DNA of 64,000 bases from an uncultured Prochlorococcus sp. (GTDB lineage Bacteria > Cyanobacteriota > Cyanobacteriia > PCC-6307 > Cyanobiaceae). A program made the position numbers and the translations under genes. Position 1 is the stretch's first letter; each line of letters starts with the position of its first letter. Below are positions 9,784 through 17,415 of the stretch, one piece after another. Where the stretch lies: positions 1 to 64,000 of the forward strand of contig CABZFV010000007.1 of NCBI GenBank assembly GCA_902525075.1. The letters are read 5' to 3'. The notes under the pieces are model-generated. The model did no database searches, was not told the DNA's origin, and worked only from the letters and a program-made list of their open reading frames with translations.

Positions 9784-11586
9784 TCAAGACTTTTTATTGT
9801 ACATTATTTCAGATTCGGAAATAAATGTTTCTAACAATTTATCAGTACTAACTTTAAGCTTAGTATTATTTGTTCTGCATAAAAATTCTACTTCTTTATT
9901 GATAGAATCTCTTCCAATAATTATCTGAAAAGGAATACCAATTAATTCCGCATCTTTAAATTTCACTCCAGCTCTATCGTTTCTATCATCAACAAGGATA
10001 TCAATTTTATTAATTAAAAAGTTGTTATAAATTTGCTCAGTAAGATCACTTTGGATAGGATCTTTTAGGTTTGTTGGGATAATAATAACTTCAAAAGGAG
10101 AAATCTGGATAGGCCAACAAATTCCTTTTTGATCATGATTTTGTTCGATAGCAGCTTGAGCTATTCTTGTCACTCCTATTCCGTAACAACCCATCCATAA
10201 ATTTTTTAACTGACCGTCCTTATCAGAGAACTTTGCATTAAGTTTTTCACTGTATTTCTGACCTAATTGGAAAATATGTCCAATCTCGATACCTTTTTTT
10301 TCTTCAAGTTCTTCATCATCATAAATACTTATCTTATCTCCTTTTTTGGCATTCCTGATATCCCCAATTAGATAGTCTTTCGAATTAAAAGAAAATTCTT
10401 GAAAAACTTTATGAAAATTAACTTTATTACCACCACTTATAAACTTTGGAAGGTCACTTGCTGAATGGTCAATTATTCTTGTCCAGTTTTTTTCCCAATT
10501 AGAACTAGCTTTAATAGTTTTATTATCTAAATCTGGCCCAATAAAACCTAAGGGTATATCAACTAGATTTTTTTCGATAGTATTTTTGTCTTCAATCTTT
10601 TTAAGATTAAGGAGATTGAAGTGATGAAGTTTATTGATTAAGTTAAAAAGCTTTACTTCATTAATGTGTTGATCTCCTCTTATGCATGCAAGAATTGGTA
10701 CATTTAATTCACCTTCGAACTGTGCAAGGAATATTACTACTTTAATAATCTGACTTGGGTCTAAATTGTTATTATCGCAAACTTCTAGGATTGTTTTTTG
10801 CTGAGGCGTTTCCAACCACTCTGCAATATTATCTTTTAGTGGAATAGGTTGAGAGGGTAAAGAAACAGCTTTTTCGATATTGGCAGCATAAGAACCACTT
10901 TGAGTGAACAAAATGGAATCTTCCCCAGCATCAGCAGTGACCATAAATTCTTTTGATGAGGCACCGCCAATTGCTCCACTATCAGCTTCAACCCCTACTG
11001 TCTGCAGTCCACAAGATTTAAAAATATTTTCATAAGCATTGCCCACCTTTTCATAGAAGGAAGCTAGATCGTTTTCTGAAGAATGAAAAGAATATCCATC
11101 TTTCATTATGAACTCTCTACTTCTCATCAATCCAAACCTTGGCCTTATTTCATCTCTAAATTTTGTCTGGATTTGGTAAAAACATTGAGGTAATTGCTTA
11201 TAGGAGTTGATGGTCTCTGATGCAATACTCGTGATCACCTCTTCGTGAGTTGGTGCTAAACCAAATTCTTTACCTTGTCTATCTTTGAGATTAAACATTA
11301 TTCCTTCACCTGCAGTATATCCTTCCCACCTTTCACTTTTTTTCCATAAATCTGCAGGATGAAGTTGGGGTAATAGTAATTTTGTACAACCTATACTATT
11401 AAGTTCTTTCTCTATTATTACGGATATTTTTTCAATAACTCTAAGCATTAGTGGCATGTATGCATAAATACCGCTGTTAACTCTGCGAATATACCCAGCT
11501 TTTAAGAGTAATTGATGTGAAATAATTTCAGCTTCAGAAGGTGTGTCACGAAGTGTCCCCAGAGGAAATGAGGTTGTCACGCGCAT
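9784..11586 (-). CDS. proS: prolyl-tRNA synthetase
   Basis: Class II aminoacyl-tRNA synthetase charging tRNA-Pro. At 600 residues it is the bacterial type. Motif 2 surroundings (FRDEIRPRFGLMRSREFIMKDGYSFH) are visible from about residue 140, the YbaK-like editing/insertion domain occupies about residues 220-390, motif 3 (GCYGIGVTRI) lies near residue 450, and a C-terminal anticodon-binding domain follows. The start ATG is at 11586 with the conventional MRVTTSFPLGTLRDTP opening. It is divergent from the HTH-like gene at 11761 across a structured 174-bp gap. Confidence 0.97.
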   Translation of the reverse strand: MRVTTSFPLGTLRDTPSEAEIISHQLLLKAGYIRRVNSGIYAYMPLMLRVIEKISVIIEKELNSIGCTKLLLPQLHPADLWKKSERWEGYTAGEGIMFNLKDRQGKEFGLAPTHEEVITSIASETINSYKQLPQCFYQIQTKFRDEIRPRFGLMRSREFIMKDGYSFHSSENDLASFYEKVGNAYENIFKSCGLQTVGVEADSGAIGGASSKEFMVTADAGEDSILFTQSGSYAANIEKAVSLPSQPIPLKDNIAEWLETPQQKTILEVCDNNNLDPSQIIKVVIFLAQFEGELNVPILACIRGDQHINEVKLFNLINKLHHFNLLNLKKIEDKNTIEKNLVDIPLGFIGPDLDNKTIKASSNWEKNWTRIIDHSASDLPKFISGGNKVNFHKVFQEFSFNSKDYLIGDIRNAKKGDKISIYDDEELEEKKGIEIGHIFQLGQKYSEKLNAKFSDKDGQLKNLWMGCYGIGVTRIAQAAIEQNHDQKGICWPIQISPFEVIIIPTNLKDPIQSDLTEQIYNNFLINKIDILVDDRNDRAGVKFKDAELIGIPFQIIIGRDSINKEVEFLCRTNNTKLKVSTDKLLETFISESEIMYNKKS

Positions 11587-11649
11587 ACAGAAAAATCCTT
11601 AATAATATTTAATTTTATCAATTAAGATGAAAAAATAATTTAAAGTGTC

Positions 11650-11662
11650 TTGAGTCCCTCAA
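11650..11662. repeat. small hairpin TTGAG-TCC-CTCAA in proS/HTH gap
   Basis: Five-bp perfect arms around a 3-nt loop. On the minus strand it lies in the 5' leader of proS, upstream of a T-rich stretch, and on the plus strand upstream of two mutually exclusive stems that precede the HTH-like gene. Confidence 0.4.
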
Positions 11663-11692
11663 CGCGGCTAGTCTAAGAATATTCTTTCTGCT

Positions 11693-11738
11693 AACTTCTT
11701 CAGTAATGAAGTTCAAATTCTTTAAAAAGTTCATTACT
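11693..11738 (+). promoter_or_regulatory. overlapping alternative inverted repeats upstream of the HTH-like gene
   Basis: AACTTC (11693-11698) can pair with GAAGTT (11708-11713), or AGTAATGAA (11702-11710) can pair with TTCATTACT (11730-11738). The two pairings share bases 11708-11710 and so exclude each other. The element ends 22 nt before the ATG at 11761. It could be an operator for a dimeric DNA-binding protein or an RNA switch; the sequence alone does not decide. Confidence 0.45.
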
Positions 11739-11760
11739 ACTTAATCATTTTCTTAAGTTT

Positions 11761-12111
11761 ATGGAAAATATAGATTCCAATATTTCTAGTGAAGAGGAAT
11801 TAGTAGGTATTGATGAAGTTCAAAAATTCCTTAATAGATCAAGAGCTTCTGTTTATAGGTATACAAATACAGATTTAAGAAATCTAAATCCTAGTTTTAA
11901 TCCAAGAAAATTAAATCCCGAATTTAGGACTGATCAAAAAGATCCTTTAAAATTCCATCCTAATGAAGTTGCAAGATTTGCAAAGGATATTTTAAGAATA
12001 AAGGAAGTTACTGTAGAGGTTTTTAATTCACCTTCGTCCGCTGCTCAAAATATACTGGCGCAAATATTAGACGAACTAAAATCTATTAGGTCTTTGCTGG
12101 AAAAAGAGTGA
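11761..12111 (+). CDS. small HTH-like DNA-binding protein (116 aa)
   Basis: Not a named family that I recognise. Residues ~12-35 (LVGIDEVQKFLNRSRASVYRY) resemble the helix-turn-helix of MerR/excisionase-type proteins. A proline-rich linker follows, then FHPNEVARFAKDILRIK, which matches the place where excisionase-like proteins have their second helix. The C-terminal ~25 residues (AAQNILAQILDELKSIRSLLEKE) form a likely coiled coil for dimerisation. An inverted repeat with palindromic character lies directly upstream and could be its own operator. DNA binding is an inference. Confidence 0.62.
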   Translation: MENIDSNISSEEELVGIDEVQKFLNRSRASVYRYTNTDLRNLNPSFNPRKLNPEFRTDQKDPLKFHPNEVARFAKDILRIKEVTVEVFNSPSSAAQNILAQILDELKSIRSLLEKE

Positions 12112-12207
12112 TTAAAAAGTCACCAATCAATGTTTTGATTTATTGACATTTTGAATGTAGGATAATGATGTTTAATTATCTCCTTAATCTTTACCAATTA
12201 AGAGTTC

Positions 12208-12462
12208 TTGAGTTACACGAAATCAAAGCAGTTTATTCAAAGTAAATCAAGCGAAGAATCTTCTCTTGGTTCTGCTCGAAATGATTTTGAAAGAGATGAT
12301 GATGACCCCTTAAGTATAAGGAGTTTATCAATAACATCTTTAGGTATTATTTTTGCCTTTTTGACAATTTTTTTACCTTCAATAAGTATTTTAATTGGAA
12401 GACCTTTATCTCAAGGAAACGAGATAATTCATAATCACGATTTTAAAAAAGATGGACCTTAG
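12208..12462 (+). CDS. small single-pass membrane protein (84 aa)
   Basis: Unknown function. The first ~45 residues are polar with an acidic patch (FERDDDDPLS). One transmembrane helix follows at about residues 46-68 (SLGIIFAFLTIFLPSISILI), then a short polar tail. The start is a TTG preceded by TAAGAG; a GATAAT -10-like box lies at 12161-12166. The end overlaps the ppa start by 11 nt, indicating translational coupling. The overlap and uniform codon use support a real gene. Confidence 0.6.
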   Translation: MSYTKSKQFIQSKSSEESSLGSARNDFERDDDDPLSIRSLSITSLGIIFAFLTIFLPSISILIGRPLSQGNEIIHNHDFKKDGP

Positions 12463-13006
12463 TTCAATACCTCCATCTCCAATGAAGGGAATAGTGAATA
12501 TTGTTGTTGAAATACCTGCAGGGAGTAGGAATAAATATGAATATTGCTCTGACGCAGGGATAATGGCCTTAGACAGAGTATTACATTCTTCAGTGAGGTA
12601 CCCTTTTGATTATGGTTTTATCCCAAATACCCTTGCTGATGATGGAGCTCCTCTTGATGCAATGGTGATAATGGACGAACCTACTTTTGCGGGTTGTCTA
12701 ATAAAAGCTAGACCTATTGGAGTTTTGGATATGCATGATTGTGGTGCATATGATGGAAAACTTTTATGTGTGCCTATGGCTAATCCTAGGCAGGCTAATA
12801 TAGTGAGTATTAATCAAATTGCTCCTAATCAGCTTGAGGATGTCGCAGAATTTTTTAGAACAAGTAAAGGACTCGATGGAAGAACAGTTCAAATTGATGG
12901 TTGGAGGGATTTTGATGTAGTTGAAAATTTATTAAAAAGTTGTATGCCTCTAAAAAAGAAAAACTTTAAAGTACTTAAGAAATCAAATATTAGTAAATTA
13001 AATTGA
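12452..13006 (+). CDS. ppa: inorganic pyrophosphatase
   Basis: Soluble family I pyrophosphatase that hydrolyses PPi from biosynthetic reactions. The diagnostic segment YPFDYGFIPNTLADDGAPLDAMVI (residues ~50-73) contains the metal-binding aspartates, and the K-YEY start of the active site is visible near residue 28. The 184-residue length is typical. It overlaps the preceding small membrane-protein gene by 11 nt and the following ArsC-like gene by 4 nt, so the three genes form one operon. Confidence 0.96.
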   Translation: MDLSSIPPSPMKGIVNIVVEIPAGSRNKYEYCSDAGIMALDRVLHSSVRYPFDYGFIPNTLADDGAPLDAMVIMDEPTFAGCLIKARPIGVLDMHDCGAYDGKLLCVPMANPRQANIVSINQIAPNQLEDVAEFFRTSKGLDGRTVQIDGWRDFDVVENLLKSCMPLKKKNFKVLKKSNISKLN

Positions 13007-13359
13007 AAAAAATAATTTTTTATAGTTATTTAAAATGCTCTACATGCCGAAAAGCTGCAAAGTGGCTTGAAAGCAAAGATTTTGAATTTCAGTTAATTGA
13101 TATTGTAAAAGAACCTCCACTTTTTAATTATTTAAATCTAGCCTTAGAACAATACTCTGATGATAAAAAAAGGATTTTTAATACAAGAGGTAAAGCCTTT
13201 AAAACTCTTAATCTTGATATTGATCGTTTGTCAAAGGAAGAAATTATTCAACTTCTTTTAAGTGATGGCAAATTAATAAAAAGACCATTTTTGATTTTCG
13301 AAGGAAAAAAAGTAATATTAGGTTTTAACGAAATTGAATATGCAAAACAATTTACATAA
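13003..13359 (+). CDS. ArsC/Spx-family thioredoxin-fold protein
   Basis: Thioredoxin-fold protein of the arsenate-reductase/Spx/YffB group. YSYLKCSTCRKA at the N-terminus carries the CxxC-like pair of cysteines (C11, C14), and the C-terminal RPFLIFEGKKVILGF strand matches the substrate-side loop RP of the family. The start is a TTG overlapping the ppa stop by 4 nt. Whether it reduces arsenate or acts as a redox regulator is not decidable; Spx-like proteins also carry such motifs. At 118 residues it is complete. Confidence 0.82.
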   Translation: MKKIIFYSYLKCSTCRKAAKWLESKDFEFQLIDIVKEPPLFNYLNLALEQYSDDKKRIFNTRGKAFKTLNLDIDRLSKEEIIQLLLSDGKLIKRPFLIFEGKKVILGFNEIEYAKQFT

Positions 13360-13388
13360 GTTTAGAAAATCAAGACTTTATTAATCCT

Positions 13389-14048
13389 ATGCCTGGTGCC
13401 ATAAAAAGTTTTTTAAAAGAATGGGGGTTTCTAATTCTATTAACTTTTTTTGTTTCTTCTTGTAGATCATTTTTTGCAGAACCACGTTATATCCCTTCTG
13501 GTTCAATGCTCCCAGAATTACAAATAAATGATAGGTTAATTATTGAAAAATTTTCGCTAAGAAACTCTTTACCAAAAAGAGGAGATATTGTTGTTTTTAA
13601 CTCACCTTACTCCTTTGACAAAAAATTAATTTCATCAAGATCTAAGCCTTTACCAAAAAAAACATATTGTTTTTTTATGAGTTTTCCTCCAATGTCGTTT
13701 GTCCCTGGTTTGAGGGATCAAGCTTGCGATGCTTATATTAAAAGAGTGGTGGCACTTCCGGGAGAAATTGTAAGTGTAAACTCTAATGGTGAATTAATAA
13801 TAAACCAAAAAATAATTCCTGAACCCTATGTCTCTTATAAGTGCTCATTATCCCAATTTAATAATTGTGGTAAATTTGAAAACATAAAAGTGCCAGAAGA
13901 TCATTTTTTAGTTTTAGGTGATAATAGGGCAAATAGCTGGGATGGAAGATATTGGCCTGGGAGTAAATTTCTTCATAAAAAAGAGATAATTGGTAAAGCA
14001 TACTTCAGATTTTGGCCTCTTAGTCAAGTTGGCTTTTTCAATAATTAA
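13389..14048 (+). CDS. lepB: signal peptidase I
   Basis: Membrane-anchored serine protease that removes signal peptides. An N-terminal transmembrane helix (about residues 13-28) precedes the catalytic serine in IPSGSMLPEL and the general-base lysine in YIKRVVALPGE. The family box LGDNRANSWDGRYWP is near residue 178. The length, 219, fits the cyanobacterial type. It lies 29 nt after the ArsC-like gene on the same strand, possibly at the end of the same operon. Confidence 0.95.
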   Translation: MPGAIKSFLKEWGFLILLTFFVSSCRSFFAEPRYIPSGSMLPELQINDRLIIEKFSLRNSLPKRGDIVVFNSPYSFDKKLISSRSKPLPKKTYCFFMSFPPMSFVPGLRDQACDAYIKRVVALPGEIVSVNSNGELIINQKIIPEPYVSYKCSLSQFNNCGKFENIKVPEDHFLVLGDNRANSWDGRYWPGSKFLHKKEIIGKAYFRFWPLSQVGFFNN

Positions 14049-14101
14049 CCCCTTTTCCTGCATCTGACTCGATCAAAATAAATTTTAAAAAGTGTTCTAA
14101 T

Positions 14102-15430
14102 TTAAAGAGCACCTGAAGCTGTTGAATCAATAATTCCTCCTAGGTGGGTTGTAATGTTTAGAGCGCTAATCACCGGAGACTTATTGGGATCATTAAAAAT
14201 GTCAATTATAGTTATGCCACCATTACCTTGTTTTATCATCCAAATATTTGAATAATTAATGCCAAGGATGTTGCAAATTAGAGTTTTATTGACTGCATCA
14301 TGAGCAACTAGAAGGCTTAAATCATTATCTTTTTGAGATGAACAAATTATGTCAAAAGCTTCTACGGATCTTTCTGATACATCTTTTATAGATTCACCTT
14401 CGGGCATTATTACTTCTTCAGGATTGTCATGCCAATTTTTAAGTAGAACAGGCCACTTTTCTCTAATTTCTGATTCCAGTTTGCCTTCCCATAATCCGTG
14501 ACTAATTTCTATAAGTGAATCTATTTTTTCTATTTTTAAATCTTTTCTATTTTGAAGGATTATTTGTGCAGTCTCATAAGGCCTATGCATTGAACTTGAA
14601 AATGCCTTATTAAAAGAAATATTTCTCAAATATTCAAAAGTCTTTCTAGCTTGATCTTTACCGTTTTCATTTAAAGGGATATCAATTTGTCCTTGGAACC
14701 TACCTTCTTTGTTCCAGTTAGTTTCACCATGCCTTATTAGAAATACGCGGGAATCTCCAATTTGATTTGGAATATTTTTATTCAGATGGGAAGTTTGATT
14801 TAAGCATTCAATTTGGGTCTTAAAAGAGTTATCTTTCCTTGAAATATTTAGTATCGAGAAAGAAGCATTTTCTAATCTTATTTTCCTAAAACCTTGCGTA
14901 GGCTTTCCTAATAACAAAAGGATTAAACATCTGAGAATTGCATTATGCCCTACAACTAAAATGTTTACATCGTCTTTGTCTAGATAAATTTTTAAAATTT
15001 CTTCTACAAAATTTGTTGCTTGAATAAATAACTCTTGAATTGGTTTATAAGTTTTGTTGTCATTTCTTTTTAAGATTAGATTTTCTGGATCATTTTTCCA
15101 TATAGGGTAAATTTCTGGAAATTGATTTTTTATTTCATCAATTTTTAGGCCAGACCATTCACTAAGATCTACCTCTAGCAAATTATCATCGAATACGATA
15201 TTTTGTTCTTTATTGAATGCCTTTTTAATTGTTTTTGCAGTTTCAGCCGCTCTTACAAGTGGGGAGGAATAGATTTTATCAAAGTTTATTTTTGATAATG
15301 CTTTTCCTGCTTTTCGTGCTTGTTGGTATCCTTCATCGGTTAATAATGAATCATCTGTTCTTCCTTGAATTAATCCTTTTGTATTGAAACTGCTTAGTCC
15401 ATGCCTAACTAAAACTAATCGTATAGCCAT
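14102..15430 (-). CDS. tandem histidine-phosphatase (phosphoglycerate-mutase-like) protein
   Basis: Two histidine-phosphatase domains in one 442-residue chain, a layout common in cyanobacteria and usually annotated as phosphoglycerate mutase. The N-terminal domain has RHGLSSFNTKG near residue 9 and VGHNAILR near residue 165. The C-terminal domain has RHGETNWNKEGRFQGQ near residue 233 and VAHDAVNK near residue 373. The first RHG motif has leucine where glutamate is usual, while the second is canonical, so the C-terminal half is the better candidate for activity. Substrate is unknown. Confidence 0.88.
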   Translation of the reverse strand: MAIRLVLVRHGLSSFNTKGLIQGRTDDSLLTDEGYQQARKAGKALSKINFDKIYSSPLVRAAETAKTIKKAFNKEQNIVFDDNLLEVDLSEWSGLKIDEIKNQFPEIYPIWKNDPENLILKRNDNKTYKPIQELFIQATNFVEEILKIYLDKDDVNILVVGHNAILRCLILLLLGKPTQGFRKIRLENASFSILNISRKDNSFKTQIECLNQTSHLNKNIPNQIGDSRVFLIRHGETNWNKEGRFQGQIDIPLNENGKDQARKTFEYLRNISFNKAFSSSMHRPYETAQIILQNRKDLKIEKIDSLIEISHGLWEGKLESEIREKWPVLLKNWHDNPEEVIMPEGESIKDVSERSVEAFDIICSSQKDNDLSLLVAHDAVNKTLICNILGINYSNIWMIKQGNGGITIIDIFNDPNKSPVISALNITTHLGGIIDSTASGAL

Positions 15431-15546
15431 TATATAAATTTGAAAATTAAGATAATTTAATCATCTCATGGCGTGATTAAAATAGATACATAAATATAAG
15501 GAATTTCAATGATAACTAAGTATAGTTTTCAACAATATAAAAAATT

Positions 15547-16908
15547 ATGATCTTTAAAAATATTTCTAAGTCAAAACTCACTTTAGCTATTATTTCTATA
15601 GTCATAACATTTTTTGTATGGCAGCAAGGCTTAAGAGATAGTTTAAATAGACCATCTGTTTCTTTTGATATAAGTCAAAAAGAGCAAGAAATTGCTGAAT
15701 TATCGGTCCAATCAATGCCTGAAAATCTTAAAAAATTTTTTATCATTAATGATCCTGTTGATCAAATAAATAAATCACTTTCTGAAGTCTCATTTGAAGA
15801 GCTAACAGAAAGAAATAAATTAATTCGAATAATTACTTCAGAATCAAATGATCCCATAATCTATAAACATATATCCAAAGATTTTGAAAATAAAAACTTT
15901 ATATTTCTGATTGATGAGATAGAAAAAAAATCTAATAATAATTCATATAAACCAAATTCTGACAAATTTGATTTATTTAAAGATGATAGATTTTTATACC
16001 ACCTCTTAAGCCGGAAATTTGATTTTGACGATAGTGCATTAATAACAAAATCATTTTCAAGCAAAATGTTTTTAAAAATATTAGCCATAAGACTAATACC
16101 CCTTTTAACAATACTTATTGGCTCTATTCTGGCTTTAAAAATATTATGGAAAACCATATCTTTGAAAAAATTTGGTTGGAAAGAAATTAAATCCTTAGAT
16201 TTAAAATTAATAGATATGGTTTTATTAATTGCGGGTGGATTTGTTGTTTTAGGAGAAGTGGTATCACCTTTGTTTTCAATCAGTTTGGTTGAACTTTTTT
16301 CTAAAAATATCTCTAATGAATTGTCTCAATCTTTAAAAATTTTCTTTGGATATCTTTTTATGGCTATTCCGCCATTAGGGATAGTTTTTTATCAAATTAA
16401 ATCTTTGAATGGTGAATTTACTTTTAAAAAGGATTATTTACAGTTCAATTTCTTGCCAATAAAATATGCAATTATTCAAGGAATAAAAGGTTGGTTAACA
16501 ATTATTCCTTTTGTTTTATTGATCTCTTTAATTATGAATAGTCTGATCGATAATCAGAATGGCAGTAACCCTTTGCTGGAAATTGTTCTAAATAATAAGA
16601 ATTACTTATCATTTTTTTTATTATTTGTAACAACAGCTCTATTAGCTCCTTTATTTGAGGAGATTATATTTCGCGGTATTTTATTGCCAACTCTTTCAAG
16701 AGATTTTGGAGTAATTTCGGGCATCATAGTTTCAGCTTTTATCTTTGCATTAGCCCATTTAAGTTTGGGAGAAATGCCGCCATTATTTGTTCTAGGGATT
16801 GGATTAGCAATCACAAGAATTGCTTCAGGGAGTTTGTTTTCCTCAGTGATTATGCATTCTTTATGGAATGGATTGACTTTCTTAAATTTGTTTTTATTGA
16901 GGACATAA
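15547..16908 (+). CDS. CPBP-family intramembrane protease (Abi/CAAX-protease-like)
   Basis: Polytopic membrane protein with a soluble N-terminal domain of ~170 residues (after an N-terminal anchor at about 11-27) and at least six later hydrophobic segments. The CPBP glutamate motif EEIIFRGIL is near residue 374, ALAHLSLGE near residue 398 and HSLWNGL near residue 438, together forming the predicted metal/protease site. Substrate is unknown. The longer N-terminal region than in simple CPBP proteins is typical of the cyanobacterial homologues. Confidence 0.88.
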   Translation: MIFKNISKSKLTLAIISIVITFFVWQQGLRDSLNRPSVSFDISQKEQEIAELSVQSMPENLKKFFIINDPVDQINKSLSEVSFEELTERNKLIRIITSESNDPIIYKHISKDFENKNFIFLIDEIEKKSNNNSYKPNSDKFDLFKDDRFLYHLLSRKFDFDDSALITKSFSSKMFLKILAIRLIPLLTILIGSILALKILWKTISLKKFGWKEIKSLDLKLIDMVLLIAGGFVVLGEVVSPLFSISLVELFSKNISNELSQSLKIFFGYLFMAIPPLGIVFYQIKSLNGEFTFKKDYLQFNFLPIKYAIIQGIKGWLTIIPFVLLISLIMNSLIDNQNGSNPLLEIVLNNKNYLSFFLLFVTTALLAPLFEEIIFRGILLPTLSRDFGVISGIIVSAFIFALAHLSLGEMPPLFVLGIGLAITRIASGSLFSSVIMHSLWNGLTFLNLFLLRT

Positions 16909-16986
16909 AGAATTTATTTTTTTGCTTGCGAATCAAACAAAAAGATGTTTATTTAATTTATAACACTTATTTTATTTAAATCTTAG

Positions 16987-17415
16987 ATGAAACCTTATGG
17001 GAATCAACTTAATTTAAAAAAAAAAGTTTCATATGAAAGTAAAAAAAATTCTGAAAAAATATCCATTATTAATATCAAATTAATACATCAAATTTTCGAT
17101 ACCATTAATATCTCTCTTTTGGTCTTAATTTTCACCTTATTTTTCTTCTCTTTTAATAGTCAAAGAGAATGGTCAAATACATATAAAAACTTGTCTAAAA
17201 CAAGAGCTATTAATAATAATCTCATTGATTATATTTCTAAAATTGAGGAATTTTATATTAGTGAACTTGAGTCTATTAATACATATAGAAAAACTAAACC
17301 TGAAGATTTAATCTATCTAGATAAACTTCCAGAAAAAAAAGAAAGTTTATTTAAGAAAAATTTAAGTAGTTTCATTGCAGGTTTGAATGATAGCAAATAT
17401 CAAAGGGGATATTGA
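16987..17415 (+). CDS. bitopic coiled-coil protein upstream of ftsI (candidate FtsL)
   Basis: No named family recognised. The layout is a basic cytoplasmic N-terminus of ~37 residues, one transmembrane helix (about 38-57), a periplasmic helical region (about 58-100) with heptad-like hydrophobics, then a KPEDLIYLDKLPEKKE segment and a tail. FtsL proteins share this topology and typically sit directly before ftsI. The stop codon of this gene overlaps the ftsI start by 4 nt, implying coupled expression. FtsL is poorly conserved and usually missed by similarity searches, so the assignment is an inference from topology and position. Confidence 0.7.
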   Translation: MKPYGNQLNLKKKVSYESKKNSEKISIINIKLIHQIFDTINISLLVLIFTLFFFSFNSQREWSNTYKNLSKTRAINNNLIDYISKIEEFYISELESINTYRKTKPEDLIYLDKLPEKKESLFKKNLSSFIAGLNDSKYQRGY

